Origin: JBMYTN01 sp049604415
Lineage (GTDB): Bacteria; Pseudomonadota; Alphaproteobacteria; Rhodospirillales; Rhodospirillaceae
Assembly: GCA_049604415.1 (NCBI GenBank)
Contig: JBMYTN010000013.1
Coordinates: 28,569 to 92,568, forward strand
Direction of reading: 5' to 3'
DNA: 64,000 nt
The position numbers were made by a program, and so were the translations under genes. Shown here piece after piece: positions 26,211 to 35,805 of the stretch. The notes below the pieces were generated by a model. It was not told the origin of the DNA, searched no databases, and worked only from the letters and a program-made list of their open reading frames with translations. Numbering within the stretch: position 1 is the first letter of the stretch; each line of letters starts with the position of its first letter.

Positions 26211-27442
26211 CAGACCAGCCCTCCGCCGCTATTGGCACCCATGGCTTCGGCCACCGTGTTGACGTCCTTGTCACCGCGCCCGGACAGATTGATCACCATG
26301 ACATGATCCCGGCCCAGATCCTTGGCGATCTTCATGGCATGGGCAATGGCATGGGAGCTTTCCAGCGCCGGGATGATGCCTTCCAGCTTGGTCAGCATGC
26401 TAAAGGCCTCCAGGGCTTCATCATCGGTGACCGGGTAATATTCCACCCGACCGCTGTCCTTCAACCAGGCATGTTCCGGCCCGACACCGGGATAGTCCAG
26501 CCCGGCGGAGATCGAATGGGCCTCGGTGATTTGACCAACCGCATCTTGCAGCAAATAGGTCCGGTTGCCATGCAACACGCCGGGACGCCCACCGGTCATA
26601 GAGGCCGCATGTTCGCCGGTCTCAATGCCATGGCCTGCGGCCTCAATGCCGATCAGGCGGACCTCTTTGTCATCCAGGAAGGGGTGGAAAATGCCAATGG
26701 CGTTGGAGCCACCGCCAATACAGGCCATCACACTGTCGGGCAGACGACCAATGGCTTCCATCATCTGGTCCTTGGTCTCATTGCCAATAACGCATTGGAA
26801 GTCCCGGACCATGGCCGGATAGGGATGCGGCCCGGCGGCGGTGCCGATCAGATAATAGGTGTTGTCCACCGTGGCGACCCAGTCGCGCAAGGCCTCGTTC
26901 ATGGCGTCTTTCAGGGTGCCGGTGCCGCTGGTGACCGGATTGACCTTGGCCCCAAGCAGCTCCATGCGAAACACATTGGGCCGTTGCCGCTCAATGTCGG
27001 TCTTGCCCATATAGATTTCGCAATTCAGGCCAAACAGCGCGCACACCGTCGCGGTGGCCACCCCATGCTGGCCCGCCCCGGTCTCAGCAATGATGCGGCG
27101 CTTGCCCATCCGCTTGGCCAACAGGATCTGGCCAATGCAATTGTTAATTTTATGCGCCCCGGTATGGTTCAGATCCTCGCGCTTCAGCCAGATCTGCGCC
27201 CCGCCCAGGGTTTGGCTCAACCGCTCAGCAAAATAGAGCGGTGAGGGCCGACCCACATATTGGGTCAGGTAATGCCGCATCTCGGCGATGAAGGTCGGAT
27301 CCTCGCGGGCGACCTCATAGGCGGTTTCCAGCTCCAGGATAAGCGGCATCAGGGTTTCGGCGACATAGCGACCGCCATGGATCCCGAAATGCCCGCGCTC
27401 ATCGGGGCCGGTGCGGTAGGTGTTGCGGGGCTGTTCGCTCAT
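26210..27442 (-). CDS. trpB: tryptophan synthase beta chain
   Basis: A 410-residue PLP enzyme that condenses indole and serine. The PLP-lysine motif LKREDLNHTGAHKINN is intact, along with GRPSPLYFAERL, ETGAGQHG and GGGSNAIG. ATG 27442 begins the standard MSEQPRNTYR start and is preceded by CAGGG; the open frame reaches 27535 but the extra part has no family match. It is coupled to trpA. A 117-base gap separates it from the DUF3422 gene upstream. Confidence 0.95.
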   Translation of the reverse strand: MSEQPRNTYRTGPDERGHFGIHGGRYVAETLMPLILELETAYEVAREDPTFIAEMRHYLTQYVGRPSPLYFAERLSQTLGGAQIWLKREDLNHTGAHKINNCIGQILLAKRMGKRRIIAETGAGQHGVATATVCALFGLNCEIYMGKTDIERQRPNVFRMELLGAKVNPVTSGTGTLKDAMNEALRDWVATVDNTYYLIGTAAGPHPYPAMVRDFQCVIGNETKDQMMEAIGRLPDSVMACIGGGSNAIGIFHPFLDDKEVRLIGIEAAGHGIETGEHAASMTGGRPGVLHGNRTYLLQDAVGQITEAHSISAGLDYPGVGPEHAWLKDSGRVEYYPVTDDEALEAFSMLTKLEGIIPALESSHAIAHAMKIAKDLGRDHVMVINLSGRGDKDVNTVAEAMGANSGGGLV

Positions 27443-27559
27443 GACCCTGACTGTCCTTCTGATACTGGCCGGGGACCCTGTGGGCTCCGACAAAAGCGGC
27501 TGTGCGTTATAGCGTGGCAAAGCGGCCCTGACCACAGGACCACCAAGCCTATTTGCGGG

Positions 27560-28930
27560 TTATGGATCGAGATGGCTGTGCTCGTCCTCCAGCCCCATCG
27601 CTTTTTTCGCCCGGCGCAGGCCATACCAGACCGTGCCGAAGACGACCGGAACCATAATGGCCGTCACAATGGTGCTGTCCAGAGGCACACCCACCCCCTT
27701 CAGACCCTTTACGCAATAGGCGATCAGACCGATCAGATAATAGCTGATCGCCACCACCGACAGACCCTCGACCGCTTCTTGCAGACGCAATTGCAGTTTT
27801 GCCCGCCGATTCATCGCTTCCAGCACCGTGCGGTTCTGATCGAGCAGATCAACCTCGACCCGGGCACGCAGCAGGCCACCGGCCCGGGTGGTGCGCTCGG
27901 ACAGACCGGCAATCCGGGTTTTGACCGAGCGGCAGGTGGCCATGGCCGGAGCCAAACGGCGCTCCATGAACCCGCTAAAGGTCTGGATACCCAGCACTTT
28001 TTCCTCGCGCAGATCGGCCAGGCGACGCTGGACCAAATCGTAATAGGCTTCTGAGGCCCCAAAGCGATAGCCGCTGCGGGCGGACAGGGCTTCGACCTCG
28101 GCGGCCAGGCCGGTCAGATCTTTCAGCAAGGACACATCGGTGTTGCGTTCCTGCTCTAAGGCGACGGGGTCGGTGCTGCTTTGCACACCAATCCCGGCAT
28201 TCCGGGCAATCCGTCCGGACAAGGCGGCCAAGGCCTCGTCGATGAACCGCAGACGGGGGCTGATCTCCCGGGCAATGGGCAGGGCGAGCAGGCTTAACGC
28301 CCGGTAGCTGTGGATTTCCTGGAGGCGCTGGACCAGACGCCCGATCTGGCTCGGGGAGGCCTCTTTGCGCACCCGCACGACCATGCGGGCGAAGCGGTCC
28401 GATTGGATCCGCAAATCGGAATAGGCCTCGGCAATGCCGCCCGCCACCGTCGCCCCGACCAGCCGATTGCCGCCAAAAAAGCGCAAACTCAGCGCCTCAT
28501 GATCATTGCTGGGCACCACGCCGGGTTCGGGATGGGGCATCACCGCCAGATGCACGGCGCTAAAAACCTCGCCGGGGATTGCCCGCACCCAATCTTTGGG
28601 CACCAGGGTTAGGGCCGACTCGGCAAAGGGATCAGGCACATCCGCCCGGCGCATCAGGGTGATGGAGCAGAACTCCGTATGGCGTTCAAATTTCAGCCGA
28701 TAGCCGCCCATATCGCCAATAAAATGGGTGGCCCCTTCCAGCGGAGCCGGGCTGCCCGCCCGCCGACACAGATCAGCCACATGGGCCCGGCAGGCATCGG
28801 CGTCGCTTTCGCCCAGCAAAGTGGACAGATGGGTGACCTGGACCGGCGCTTCCAAGGGCTCCGCCGGGCGGTTGTGCAGCTCCAGGATCAAACTGTCCCG
28901 AAGCGGATGCTCATGAAAGGGGGCAGTCAC
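27560..28930 (-). CDS. DUF3422 family membrane protein
   Basis: A 456-residue protein of the DUF3422 family, common in proteobacteria. The N terminus HEHPLRDSLILELHNRPAEP and the segment FERHTEFCSITLMRR are hallmarks. Two membrane segments lie near the C terminus (LSVVAISYYLIGLIAYCVKG and IVTAIMVPVVFGTVWYGLRR). The large N-terminal part is presumably cytoplasmic. Its function is unknown. A GTG start at 28930 follows GGGAG. It sits between trpF and trpB, which are adjacent in many relatives. Confidence 0.88.
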   Translation of the reverse strand: MTAPFHEHPLRDSLILELHNRPAEPLEAPVQVTHLSTLLGESDADACRAHVADLCRRAGSPAPLEGATHFIGDMGGYRLKFERHTEFCSITLMRRADVPDPFAESALTLVPKDWVRAIPGEVFSAVHLAVMPHPEPGVVPSNDHEALSLRFFGGNRLVGATVAGGIAEAYSDLRIQSDRFARMVVRVRKEASPSQIGRLVQRLQEIHSYRALSLLALPIAREISPRLRFIDEALAALSGRIARNAGIGVQSSTDPVALEQERNTDVSLLKDLTGLAAEVEALSARSGYRFGASEAYYDLVQRRLADLREEKVLGIQTFSGFMERRLAPAMATCRSVKTRIAGLSERTTRAGGLLRARVEVDLLDQNRTVLEAMNRRAKLQLRLQEAVEGLSVVAISYYLIGLIAYCVKGLKGVGVPLDSTIVTAIMVPVVFGTVWYGLRRAKKAMGLEDEHSHLDP

Positions 28931-28962
28931 AGCCCGTCTCCCTCTATTCTCCGATCAGCCCT

Positions 28963-29625
28963 TCACGCGCTGGCCGCGTCCACCGCCGCCACAAAGGCTG
29001 CGATTTTATCCGGATCCTTCACGCCTTTGGCGGCCTCAACGCCGGAGGACACATCAACCCCTGGTGCATTGGTTTGCCGGATCGCATCGGCCACCGTCTC
29101 TGGCGTCAACCCGCCCGCAAGCAGCCAGGGCAGCGGCGCGCTCCAGCCCTCCAGCAACGCCCAGTCAAAGGCGGTGGCATGGCCGCCGGGGCGGTCTGCG
29201 CCTTTGGGCGGCTTGGCATCGAGCAACAACAGATCCACCGCCTGACCGTAGTCTTTGGCCCGCGCCAAATCTTCCGCAGTGGCGATTGGCAGGGCCTTCA
29301 TCACCGGCAAGCCCCAATCCCGGCTGATCTGGGACGCTCGCTCCGGGCTCTCGTTGCCATGGAGCTGCAAAAAATCCAACCGGGTTTGCCCGACCACAGC
29401 GGCCAGGGTTTGCTCATCGGGATCAACCAACAAACCGACTCGTAACGGACCACCCTCATCGGCAAAGGGCAGGCCATCCATCAGATTGGCGGCATCCAAC
29501 GGGGTGACATGGCGCGGCGAGCGCTCAAAAAACACAAAGCCGACCATATCGGCCCCGGCCTGGACCGCTGCGGCCAGTCCGGTTTCGTCATTGAGGCCGC
29601 AGATCTTAACCTGGGTGGCGGTCAT
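28963..29625 (-). CDS. trpF: phosphoribosylanthranilate isomerase
   Basis: A 220-residue TIM-barrel enzyme of tryptophan synthesis. It begins TQVKICGLND, containing the catalytic Cys of KICG, has VGFVFFERSPRHV and LQLHGNESPE, and ends with PWLLAGGLTPETV and VDVSSGVEAAKGVKD. The ATG overlaps the pyrF stop as ATGA, so it is cotranslated with pyrF. DUF3422 follows 32 bases later. Confidence 0.95.
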   Translation of the reverse strand: MTATQVKICGLNDETGLAAAVQAGADMVGFVFFERSPRHVTPLDAANLMDGLPFADEGGPLRVGLLVDPDEQTLAAVVGQTRLDFLQLHGNESPERASQISRDWGLPVMKALPIATAEDLARAKDYGQAVDLLLLDAKPPKGADRPGGHATAFDWALLEGWSAPLPWLLAGGLTPETVADAIRQTNAPGVDVSSGVEAAKGVKDPDKIAAFVAAVDAASA

Positions 29626-30368
29626 GGCCGGTCTCCCAGGCTCTCGAGAATGGCAGTGGTCGCCGCCGCCGGGTCCTCGGCGCGGAAGATCGGCCGACCG
29701 ATCACCAACAGGTCCGCCCCTTTGTCCAAAGCCTGCGCCGGGGTGGTGACCCGCTTCTGATCCCCCACCGCCGCGCCGGCCGGGCGGACACCCGGGGTGA
29801 CGAGCAGAAACTCAGGCCCCAAAGCCTGGCGCAATACCGTTGCCTCATGGGGCGAGCACACCGCCCCGCCGATCCCGGCTTTGCTGGCCAAGGTCCCCAG
29901 CCGCTCCACCTGCTCGGCCACCGCGCTCCTCACGCCGATATCGGACAAGTCCCCTTGGTCCAGGCTGGTCAGAACCGTGACCGCCAAGATCACCGGCGCG
30001 GATATCCCCAAGCGAGCGGCCTCGGTCTGCGCCGCGTCCTGTGCAGCAGCCATCATCGCGCTGCCGCCCGCCGCATGCAGGGTCAGCAGATTGGGCTGCA
30101 GCGGCATCACCGAGCTCACCACCCCGGCCACAGTGTTGGGGATGTCGTGGAATTTCAGATCCAGGAACAGGCCGATGGACGCTTCTTGCCGGGCATGATC
30201 CATGACCCGGCGCACGCCGTCCGCCCCGCAGGCACCAAAAAACTCCAGCCCCAGCTTCACGCCGCCCGCAACCCCGGCCAAGGAGCGGGCAACGGTCTTG
30301 GCCTGGTCGCCATCGGTGGTGTCCAGGGCGGCAATGACAGGATTGGCAAAAGCAGACGGCAAGGTCAC
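29622..30368 (-). CDS. pyrF: orotidine 5'-phosphate decarboxylase
   Basis: A 248-residue enzyme that makes UMP. The active-site loop DLKFHDIPNTV supplies the Lys and Asp residues; VKLGLEFF, TVLTSLDQ and LLVTPGVRPAG are also typical. The start is uncertain. The GTG at 30368 (MTLPSAFANPVIAALD) gives the family length, but no ribosome site is visible; the frame is open to ATG 30437, whose extra residues do not look like the family. It begins the pyrF-trpF unit. Confidence 0.92.
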   Translation of the reverse strand: MTLPSAFANPVIAALDTTDGDQAKTVARSLAGVAGGVKLGLEFFGACGADGVRRVMDHARQEASIGLFLDLKFHDIPNTVAGVVSSVMPLQPNLLTLHAAGGSAMMAAAQDAAQTEAARLGISAPVILAVTVLTSLDQGDLSDIGVRSAVAEQVERLGTLASKAGIGGAVCSPHEATVLRQALGPEFLLVTPGVRPAGAAVGDQKRVTTPAQALDKGADLLVIGRPIFRAEDPAAATTAILESLGDRP

Positions 30369-30526
30369 GGGCGGATACTCGACGAAAACGGGAAAGGGCC
30401 TTTCCTTTACCCCATCCCCTCGGCCTTTGGGAACCATCGGAGGCCGTTAAGGGCCGCATTTTCCGAGAAGCCAGACAACCAATGCAGACCGCAGTCTGCC
30501 GCGCCTACCCTAAGGCACTATAGACC

Positions 30527-32422
30527 TCACTCTTCGGGGGCTTCGGGCAGGATGATCAGGAATCGCGCGCCAATGACCTTGGCCCACTCGCCCGGGTCGC
30601 GGCGGTTCTCCGCCTGCAAAGTGCCCAAGTGGCTTTCAATGATCTGGCGCGAGATCGACAGCCCCAGACCGGAATGGGTGCCGAATTTTTCGCCCTGGGG
30701 TCGTTCGGAATAGAACCGATTGAAGATGTCCTCTTCCTTGCCCTCGGGGATGCCGGGACCGTCATCCTCCACCGTGATCCGGATGCCGCCGCGCTCATCT
30801 TCGCGCGGGTCGATCCGCCGCGCGGTCAGACGGATTTCGCCGCCTTCGGGGCTGAAGGACAGGGCATTGGTGATCAGATTGCGCAACACCTGGACCAAGC
30901 GGCCTTCGAGACCGACCACGGTGAGCGGATCGTCTTTGGGGATACGGACCACAATCTTCACCCCGGCCTCTTCATCTTCGGCCTGAACCTGATGGATTTC
31001 CGCCAGGGTTTCCAGCATCGGGGCCAGAGCCACCGGTTCCGGCTCAGCCCGGGACAGCTCCGCATCCAACCGCGAGGCGTCAGAAATGTCGGAGATCAGC
31101 CGGTCGAGGCGCTGCACATCATCCAGGATCACCGCCATCAACCGCTCGCGGCGGTCCGGATCCTGAATCCGCGCTGCGGTCTCCACCGCACTGCGCAGCG
31201 AGGTTAGGGGGTTCTTGATCTCGTGAGCCACATCGGCGGCAAAGCGTTCAATGGCATCCATCCGGCCCCAAAGTGCCTCGGTCATTTCCCGCAAGGCCTG
31301 GGACAGATCACCGACCTCGTCACCCCGGTGCGACAGGTCCGGCAAGGTGGATTTGATTGTTTCCGGATCGCCCTTGCCCCGGCCCATGGCGCGGATCCGG
31401 TCGGTGGCCAAGGCCAGACGCAGGATCGGACGGGCGATGGTGCCGCCCATATAGAAGGACAGCAAAATGGTCAGGGCCAGGACCACGCCGAAGATCTCGA
31501 CAATGGCCAGGCGCATTTCAAACAGGGCGGTGTCGATTTCCTCGCCGCCCCGGCTGACCATCACTGCGCCGACCACCTGCTTATAATATTGCACCGGCAC
31601 GGCGACGGAGAGATGCCGCCCCAGCCCGCCTTGGGAGCGCAAAGCGACATAGGGAATGCCGTCCTTCAGGGCCAAGGCCACCTCGTCATAATCGGTGGCA
31701 TGCTGCCTTGCGCGCTCCTGATAGGGCGGCAGATTGCGCACGGCGGTGGATTCTAGAAAGAACTCGTTATAGAGCTGGCGGATCCAGCCGCCGACCCCCT
31801 GACCCATGTCCGGCGGCGGCAGATCCTGGACCTGGACGATCCCGCCAAAGGACAACAGGCGGCGGCTGTCGGCGACCAGAGCCCCATCGCCAGAGAACAG
31901 CCGGGCGCGCACCTGGGCCAAATCGGACAGACGGCGGACCATCTGCCCAGCCATATCGGTGTTGATGCCATGGCGGGCACGAACCACCGGGCCTTCCACA
32001 CTGACTTCCAGATTGATCGCGCCCTCGCCCACCGCAGCGGCGATCAGCTCCGCTTCCGTGCGCAGGGCCTGGAAGGCGCTGTCGGTCAGGGTTTCCTCAT
32101 AGGTGTCCAGATACAAAAAGCCAAAGGCCAGCAGCACCGGAGCGATCAGATTGACCGCCAGGATCCGGCGCACCAAAGGCGAGGCAATCAGGCCAAAACG
32201 CCGGGCCCGCAAGCGCCGACCGGCCCGCCCCCCGGCCCGGCGGTCGCGTTCCGCCAAGCGTTTGCGATGAGCCTCGCGATGGGCGCGCAGGCTGGGCACG
32301 CCACAGTCTCGCTCCACCGGATCCGGCGCGCTGGCCAGATCCCGGTCTAGGGCAGAATCATCGGCCTTTCGGGTCGGATCCGGGTCAACCGGCGGCCAAT
32401 CGGGGATGGGATCAACCCGCAT
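30527..32422 (-). CDS. chvG: sensor histidine kinase ChvG
   Basis: A 631-residue inner-membrane kinase. After a basic, Arg-rich cytoplasmic N terminus come a first membrane helix (about 87-105), a periplasmic sensor region of about 240 residues, a second helix (VEIFGVVLALTILLSFYMGG), HAMP, a dimerisation box with the phosphorylated His in FAADVAHEIKNPLTSLRS, and an ATPase domain with N box and DDGPGIP and HSGLGLSISR. The gene overlaps chvI by 11 bases. In rhizobia and agrobacteria ChvG/ExoS senses acidity and envelope stress. The hprK/pts genes that usually follow are absent here. Confidence 0.9.
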   Translation of the reverse strand: MRVDPIPDWPPVDPDPTRKADDSALDRDLASAPDPVERDCGVPSLRAHREAHRKRLAERDRRAGGRAGRRLRARRFGLIASPLVRRILAVNLIAPVLLAFGFLYLDTYEETLTDSAFQALRTEAELIAAAVGEGAINLEVSVEGPVVRARHGINTDMAGQMVRRLSDLAQVRARLFSGDGALVADSRRLLSFGGIVQVQDLPPPDMGQGVGGWIRQLYNEFFLESTAVRNLPPYQERARQHATDYDEVALALKDGIPYVALRSQGGLGRHLSVAVPVQYYKQVVGAVMVSRGGEEIDTALFEMRLAIVEIFGVVLALTILLSFYMGGTIARPILRLALATDRIRAMGRGKGDPETIKSTLPDLSHRGDEVGDLSQALREMTEALWGRMDAIERFAADVAHEIKNPLTSLRSAVETAARIQDPDRRERLMAVILDDVQRLDRLISDISDASRLDAELSRAEPEPVALAPMLETLAEIHQVQAEDEEAGVKIVVRIPKDDPLTVVGLEGRLVQVLRNLITNALSFSPEGGEIRLTARRIDPREDERGGIRITVEDDGPGIPEGKEEDIFNRFYSERPQGEKFGTHSGLGLSISRQIIESHLGTLQAENRRDPGEWAKVIGARFLIILPEAPEE

Positions 32423-33149
32423 TCCGCTTCGCTGAGGTTGCCGGGTCCTTGAACCGGTAGCCCACCCCATACAGGGTCTCGATCTCGGAGAACTCATTGT
32501 CCACATCGCGGAACTTTTTCCGCAGTCGTTTGATGTGGCTGTCGATGGTCCGGTCATCGACATAAATGTTCTCGCCATAGGCGGCATCGATCAGTTGATC
32601 GCGGTTTTTCACATGGCCCGGGCGTTGGGCCAGGGCCTGGATGATCAGGAATTCGGTCACGGTCAGATCCACCGCCCCACCCTTCCACAGGCAGAGATGG
32701 CGGTCCGGATCCAAGGTCAGCTCACCGCGCACCAGGGCATTGCCCGACAAGGTGCCGCCGCCATTGGCCATGGCGGCCTCGGTGACCTCGCCCCGGCGCA
32801 GGATCACCCGGATCCGTTCAACCAAAAGCCGCTGGGAAAACGGCTTCTTAATATAGTCATCGGCGCCCATGCGCAGGCCGAGCAACTCGTCGACCTCGTC
32901 ATCTTTGGAGGTCAGGAAAATCACCGGCAGCCGAGAGCGCTCGCGGACCTTTTGCAACAGCTCCATGCCATCCATGCGCGGCATTTTGATATCGAACACC
33001 GCCAGATCGGGCTCGCTTTTGCTTAGGCCGCGCAGGGCCTCAGCGCCATCCGTATAGGTGGTGACCGTGTAGCCTTCAGCCTCCAAGGCCATGGCCACCG
33101 AGGTCAGAATGTTGCGGTCGTCATCAACCAGAGCAATGGTGGCAGACAT
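32412..33149 (-). CDS. chvI: response regulator ChvI
   Basis: A 245-residue OmpR-type regulator. The receiver has ALVDDDRNILTSVAMALE, the phosphoacceptor Asp in AVFDIKMPRMDG and KKPFSQRLL; the winged helix ends with DDRTIDSHIKRLRKKFRDVD and LYGVGYRF. These long stretches are the ChvI signature in alphaproteobacteria. AAGGAGG nine bases before ATG 33149 decides the start. It overlaps and precedes chvG, with which it forms one operon. Confidence 0.93.
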   Translation of the reverse strand: MSATIALVDDDRNILTSVAMALEAEGYTVTTYTDGAEALRGLSKSEPDLAVFDIKMPRMDGMELLQKVRERSRLPVIFLTSKDDEVDELLGLRMGADDYIKKPFSQRLLVERIRVILRRGEVTEAAMANGGGTLSGNALVRGELTLDPDRHLCLWKGGAVDLTVTEFLIIQALAQRPGHVKNRDQLIDAAYGENIYVDDRTIDSHIKRLRKKFRDVDNEFSEIETLYGVGYRFKDPATSAKRNAG

Positions 33150-33420
33150 GGGGCGGGACCTCCTTCGGTCAATCGGGTCATGCTCACTGGGCGGATATGG
33201 CGTCCCCACACCCGATCTTAGAGCAGTTTTGGCAGATGGGACAGAATGATGCGCCTCGCAACGCCAATGGGGCGGCTCCGAGGCGACTTTTCCTGTCCTA
33301 ACCCCACTCTTTGCCGAAAATGCTGCCGAAATTGGGCAAAACCATGCCCAATTTGGCAGATTTCCAGCAGAGCGTCCCTCAAGGATCTTGGGTCAAAGAC
33401 CCAACCACAAGGTCCTAAGC

Positions 33421-34005
33421 CTAGTGTTTGTGACCATGGCCATGACCGTGATCCCCATGCCCATGATCATGACCATGGCCGTGATCATGGCCTTCATGGC
33501 CGGACATCGCGCCGACGCCCTTCACCGGCACCATAATCTCCACGGTCCCGGCAGTTTGAAAGGTTAGGGAGAGCGGGATCATTGTGCCTTCGACCAGCGG
33601 TGCTTTTAGGTCGATCAGCATGACATGATAGCCCCCGGGCTCCAGGGCTGCGCCCTCGGCAGCGGTGACCGGGATTTCAGGCACTTCGCGCATCCGCATG
33701 ATATCGCCTTCGCGGATATGGGTGTGCAGCTCAACTTTCTCAGAGACATCAGACGCTGCGGAAATCAGGGCGTCATCGGCTCCGGTGGTCTGGATGGTCA
33801 TGAACACACCACCCGCTCGGGCTGGACCGGCACTGGCCCGCGCCCAGGGGGTGATCACGGACAGATCGCCGATGGTCGCAGCGGCCTCCATCTTTTCATG
33901 AGACCCGGCCAGGGCCTGAGAGGGGGATAGTGCAAAACCACCCATAGCAATTGCCGTTGCAGCAATCAGGGACAAAGAAGCGGAACGCAAAGACAAACGA
34001 GACAT
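33421..34005 (-). CDS. PCuAC-type periplasmic copper chaperone with His-rich tail
   Basis: A 194-residue secreted protein with a signal peptide (cleavage after ALA). The PCuAC domain carries ARASAGPARAGGVFM, the metal ligands in HTHIREGDIMRMRE and GGYHVMLIDL. PCuAC proteins deliver Cu(I) to cytochrome c oxidase. The last 26 residues are an unusual tail of alternating His, Gly and Asp, likely to bind extra metal ions (copper, zinc or nickel). A GGAGG site supports ATG 34005. It is followed upstream on the same strand by a DUF2946 gene. Confidence 0.87.
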   Translation of the reverse strand: MSRLSLRSASLSLIAATAIAMGGFALSPSQALAGSHEKMEAAATIGDLSVITPWARASAGPARAGGVFMTIQTTGADDALISAASDVSEKVELHTHIREGDIMRMREVPEIPVTAAEGAALEPGGYHVMLIDLKAPLVEGTMIPLSLTFQTAGTVEIMVPVKGVGAMSGHEGHDHGHGHDHGHGDHGHGHGHKH

Positions 34006-34112
34006 GGCAGACCTCCATAAACCTTGGGGCATCGAGCCACAGCAAGGCAGGTCAAAGAACAGGGAATTTGGCGGTAGATCAGGCGAAAGCCGGATGAGTC
34101 AACGCGTTGACT

Positions 34113-34610
34113 CTAAAAAAGCGGGGGGCCTCGCACAGGCGGCAGAGCCACCTGTTGGCGACCCTGTGGGACCGCCGCGTAACCAGGGGCCACAGCCCGG
34201 AACCGGACCAGACTTGGTGGGGGCACCAAACCTGCGTCTCTGGTGGGACCCTCGATATCAGCCGCTGCAACGGCGAGACAAACCGGGCAACTGAACAGAC
34301 GATCAAGTCCAGGCTCTGCGGGAGGCAGCTCCGCAGACCCAAGATCAGAGCCCGACCCATAGCTGGTCAGGCTTTGAACGCCGTCGAGGGTACAGATGAC
34401 CAACCAGGACGGCAGCCCATCTTTGGTCACGGGGATCGCTTGGGCGACCGGGACCAGCACTTGAAGGAGCATGGCGCACAGCGCCAACCCCAAGCCCCAC
34501 TGGCGCAGCGCCTCCCGTCCGCGTTTGACCACACGCCCCTTTTCCGCAAGTCCGGAATTCGGAGCGGAGGAACGCGCGTACACGGAAGAAGGCAATAACC
34601 AGGGGCTCAT
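34113..34610 (-). CDS. DUF2946-like secreted protein
   Basis: A 165-residue protein with an internal hydrophobic segment (GLGLALCAMLLQVLVPVAQA) that acts as a signal or anchor. After it come LVICTLDGV and the motif CPVCLAVAAAA-like stretch, the pattern of DUF2946 proteins, which often neighbour copper-handling genes. The function is unknown. The start is unclear among GTG 34628, ATG 34610 and GTG 34532; the last of these gives the family-typical short n-region and AAGGGG upstream. Adjacency to PCuAC suggests a role in copper metabolism. Confidence 0.68.
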   Translation of the reverse strand: MSPWLLPSSVYARSSAPNSGLAEKGRVVKRGREALRQWGLGLALCAMLLQVLVPVAQAIPVTKDGLPSWLVICTLDGVQSLTSYGSGSDLGSAELPPAEPGLDRLFSCPVCLAVAAADIEGPTRDAGLVPPPSLVRFRAVAPGYAAVPQGRQQVALPPVRGPPLF

Positions 34611-34917
34611 ACCACCATCGCTTAGCACAATTTCAGCCCTGGTGGAGCCGATTCTGACGGGACAGTGTTATTTTCTTGCGCCCATTATTCGAATTGCAGG
34701 CCCACTTCCGCGTCCCTGCCGGAAAAGTTCTGTTGTCTTTCACATTTTCTACCATTGGGCCGCTTTGATTGAAATGGACAGCGCTATCCCAGCGGATTGA
34801 GGTCAAACTGCTCTTGGAGGTGGCGTAAGATTCGTTCAAATTGCTTCTTTGTTTACGACGTTTGCCGTCACGCCAGTGGAAGAGGCCAAGCACGGGGTCT
34901 ATAAGATCCCGGTAATT
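34611..34917. other. intergenic region between divergent DUF2946 and HugZ-like genes
   Basis: This stretch of about 300 bases holds no gene. It is somewhat AT-richer than its surroundings and must hold promoters for both directions. I found no clear Fur or Irr box; GGAGG at 34816-34820 is not placed to serve a start. Confidence 0.35.
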
Positions 34918-35721
34918 ATGAAAGAGATACCGAAGATCAAGCCCTCAGAGTCCCACCGCCAACAGGTCAGGGGTCTGCTGCGCGGGCAGTCCAAAGGCAG
35001 CTTGGCCACCGCGATGGCCGAAGGTGGCGCGCCCTATGCGTCGATGGTCAGCATGGCCACCGATCAGGGCGGCGCTCCGCTGTTTTTGTTTTCCACCCTG
35101 TCCGATCACACCCGCAATCTGCAGGCTGATCCCAGAGCGGCATTGTTGGTGGAGGACCTGGACAGCGACGCCCCCAGTCTGCAGCAACGGCCCCGGGCCA
35201 CAGTGATGGGCCGCATCGAGCCGGTCACCGATCCGGCAGACGACCAGGCCGTCCGGTCTCGCTTTTTGGCCCGGCACCCGTCTGCGGCGCTCTATGCGGG
35301 CTTCGGCGATTTTGGCGTTTGGCGCATGGTCCCGGAGCGGGTGCATTGGGTCGGCGGCTTCGCCCGGGCGGTTTGGATCCCCGATGGCTGCCAGTTGGCT
35401 CCGGAGGCCGCCGCCGGGTTCGCCGATGCCGAAGCCGGGGTGCTGGCGCATATGAATGCGGACCATGGCGATGCGGTCCAGGCCTATGCCAGCGGATTGG
35501 CCGGGCTGTCTGCAGAGCCGGAGACCGGGGCGTGGCAAATGACGGCCTGTGATGCCGACGGGTTCGATCTGACCACAGGCTCGGCGGAGGCCGCTGTGGT
35601 CAAACGCATCGCCTTTGACGCACCGCTCAGCAGTGCCGAAGGCTTAAGAAAGGAATTGGTGGTGTTGGCCAAACGCGCGCGAGAGGCCATATCGCCAACA
35701 GACCAAACCGCCGCTGAGTGA
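34918..35721 (+). CDS. HugZ-like haem utilisation / pyridoxamine-oxidase-fold protein with DUF2470
   Basis: A 267-residue protein. Residues about 15-165 form a split-barrel FMN/haem-binding domain (SKGSLATA, ALLVEDL, RATVMGRIEPV). The C-terminal part is a DUF2470 domain with AHMNADHGDAVQAYASG and TACDADGFDL. HugZ proteins degrade haem; other members oxidise pyridoxamine. The presence of DUF2470 favours the haem-linked branch. ATG 34918 fits the family start KIKPSESHRQ; the open frame to 34849 has only a TTG. The neighbouring copper genes suggest a metal-handling locus. Confidence 0.8.
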   Translation: MKEIPKIKPSESHRQQVRGLLRGQSKGSLATAMAEGGAPYASMVSMATDQGGAPLFLFSTLSDHTRNLQADPRAALLVEDLDSDAPSLQQRPRATVMGRIEPVTDPADDQAVRSRFLARHPSAALYAGFGDFGVWRMVPERVHWVGGFARAVWIPDGCQLAPEAAAGFADAEAGVLAHMNADHGDAVQAYASGLAGLSAEPETGAWQMTACDADGFDLTTGSAEAAVVKRIAFDAPLSSAEGLRKELVVLAKRAREAISPTDQTAAE

Positions 35722-35805
35722 AAACAATGCGGTTTTCCATTGCCCGGGAGGCCGTTGCCCCCCAGGTGTTTTACAAAAGTGCAAGAATGCAGTTCGGAGG
35801 ATAAA

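Noticed and set aside
33421..33500. Tandem repeat or CRISPR-like array in the His-rich region
   Set aside because: The degenerate six-base periodicity simply encodes His-Gly and His-Asp pairs of the PCuAC tail; there are no spacers.
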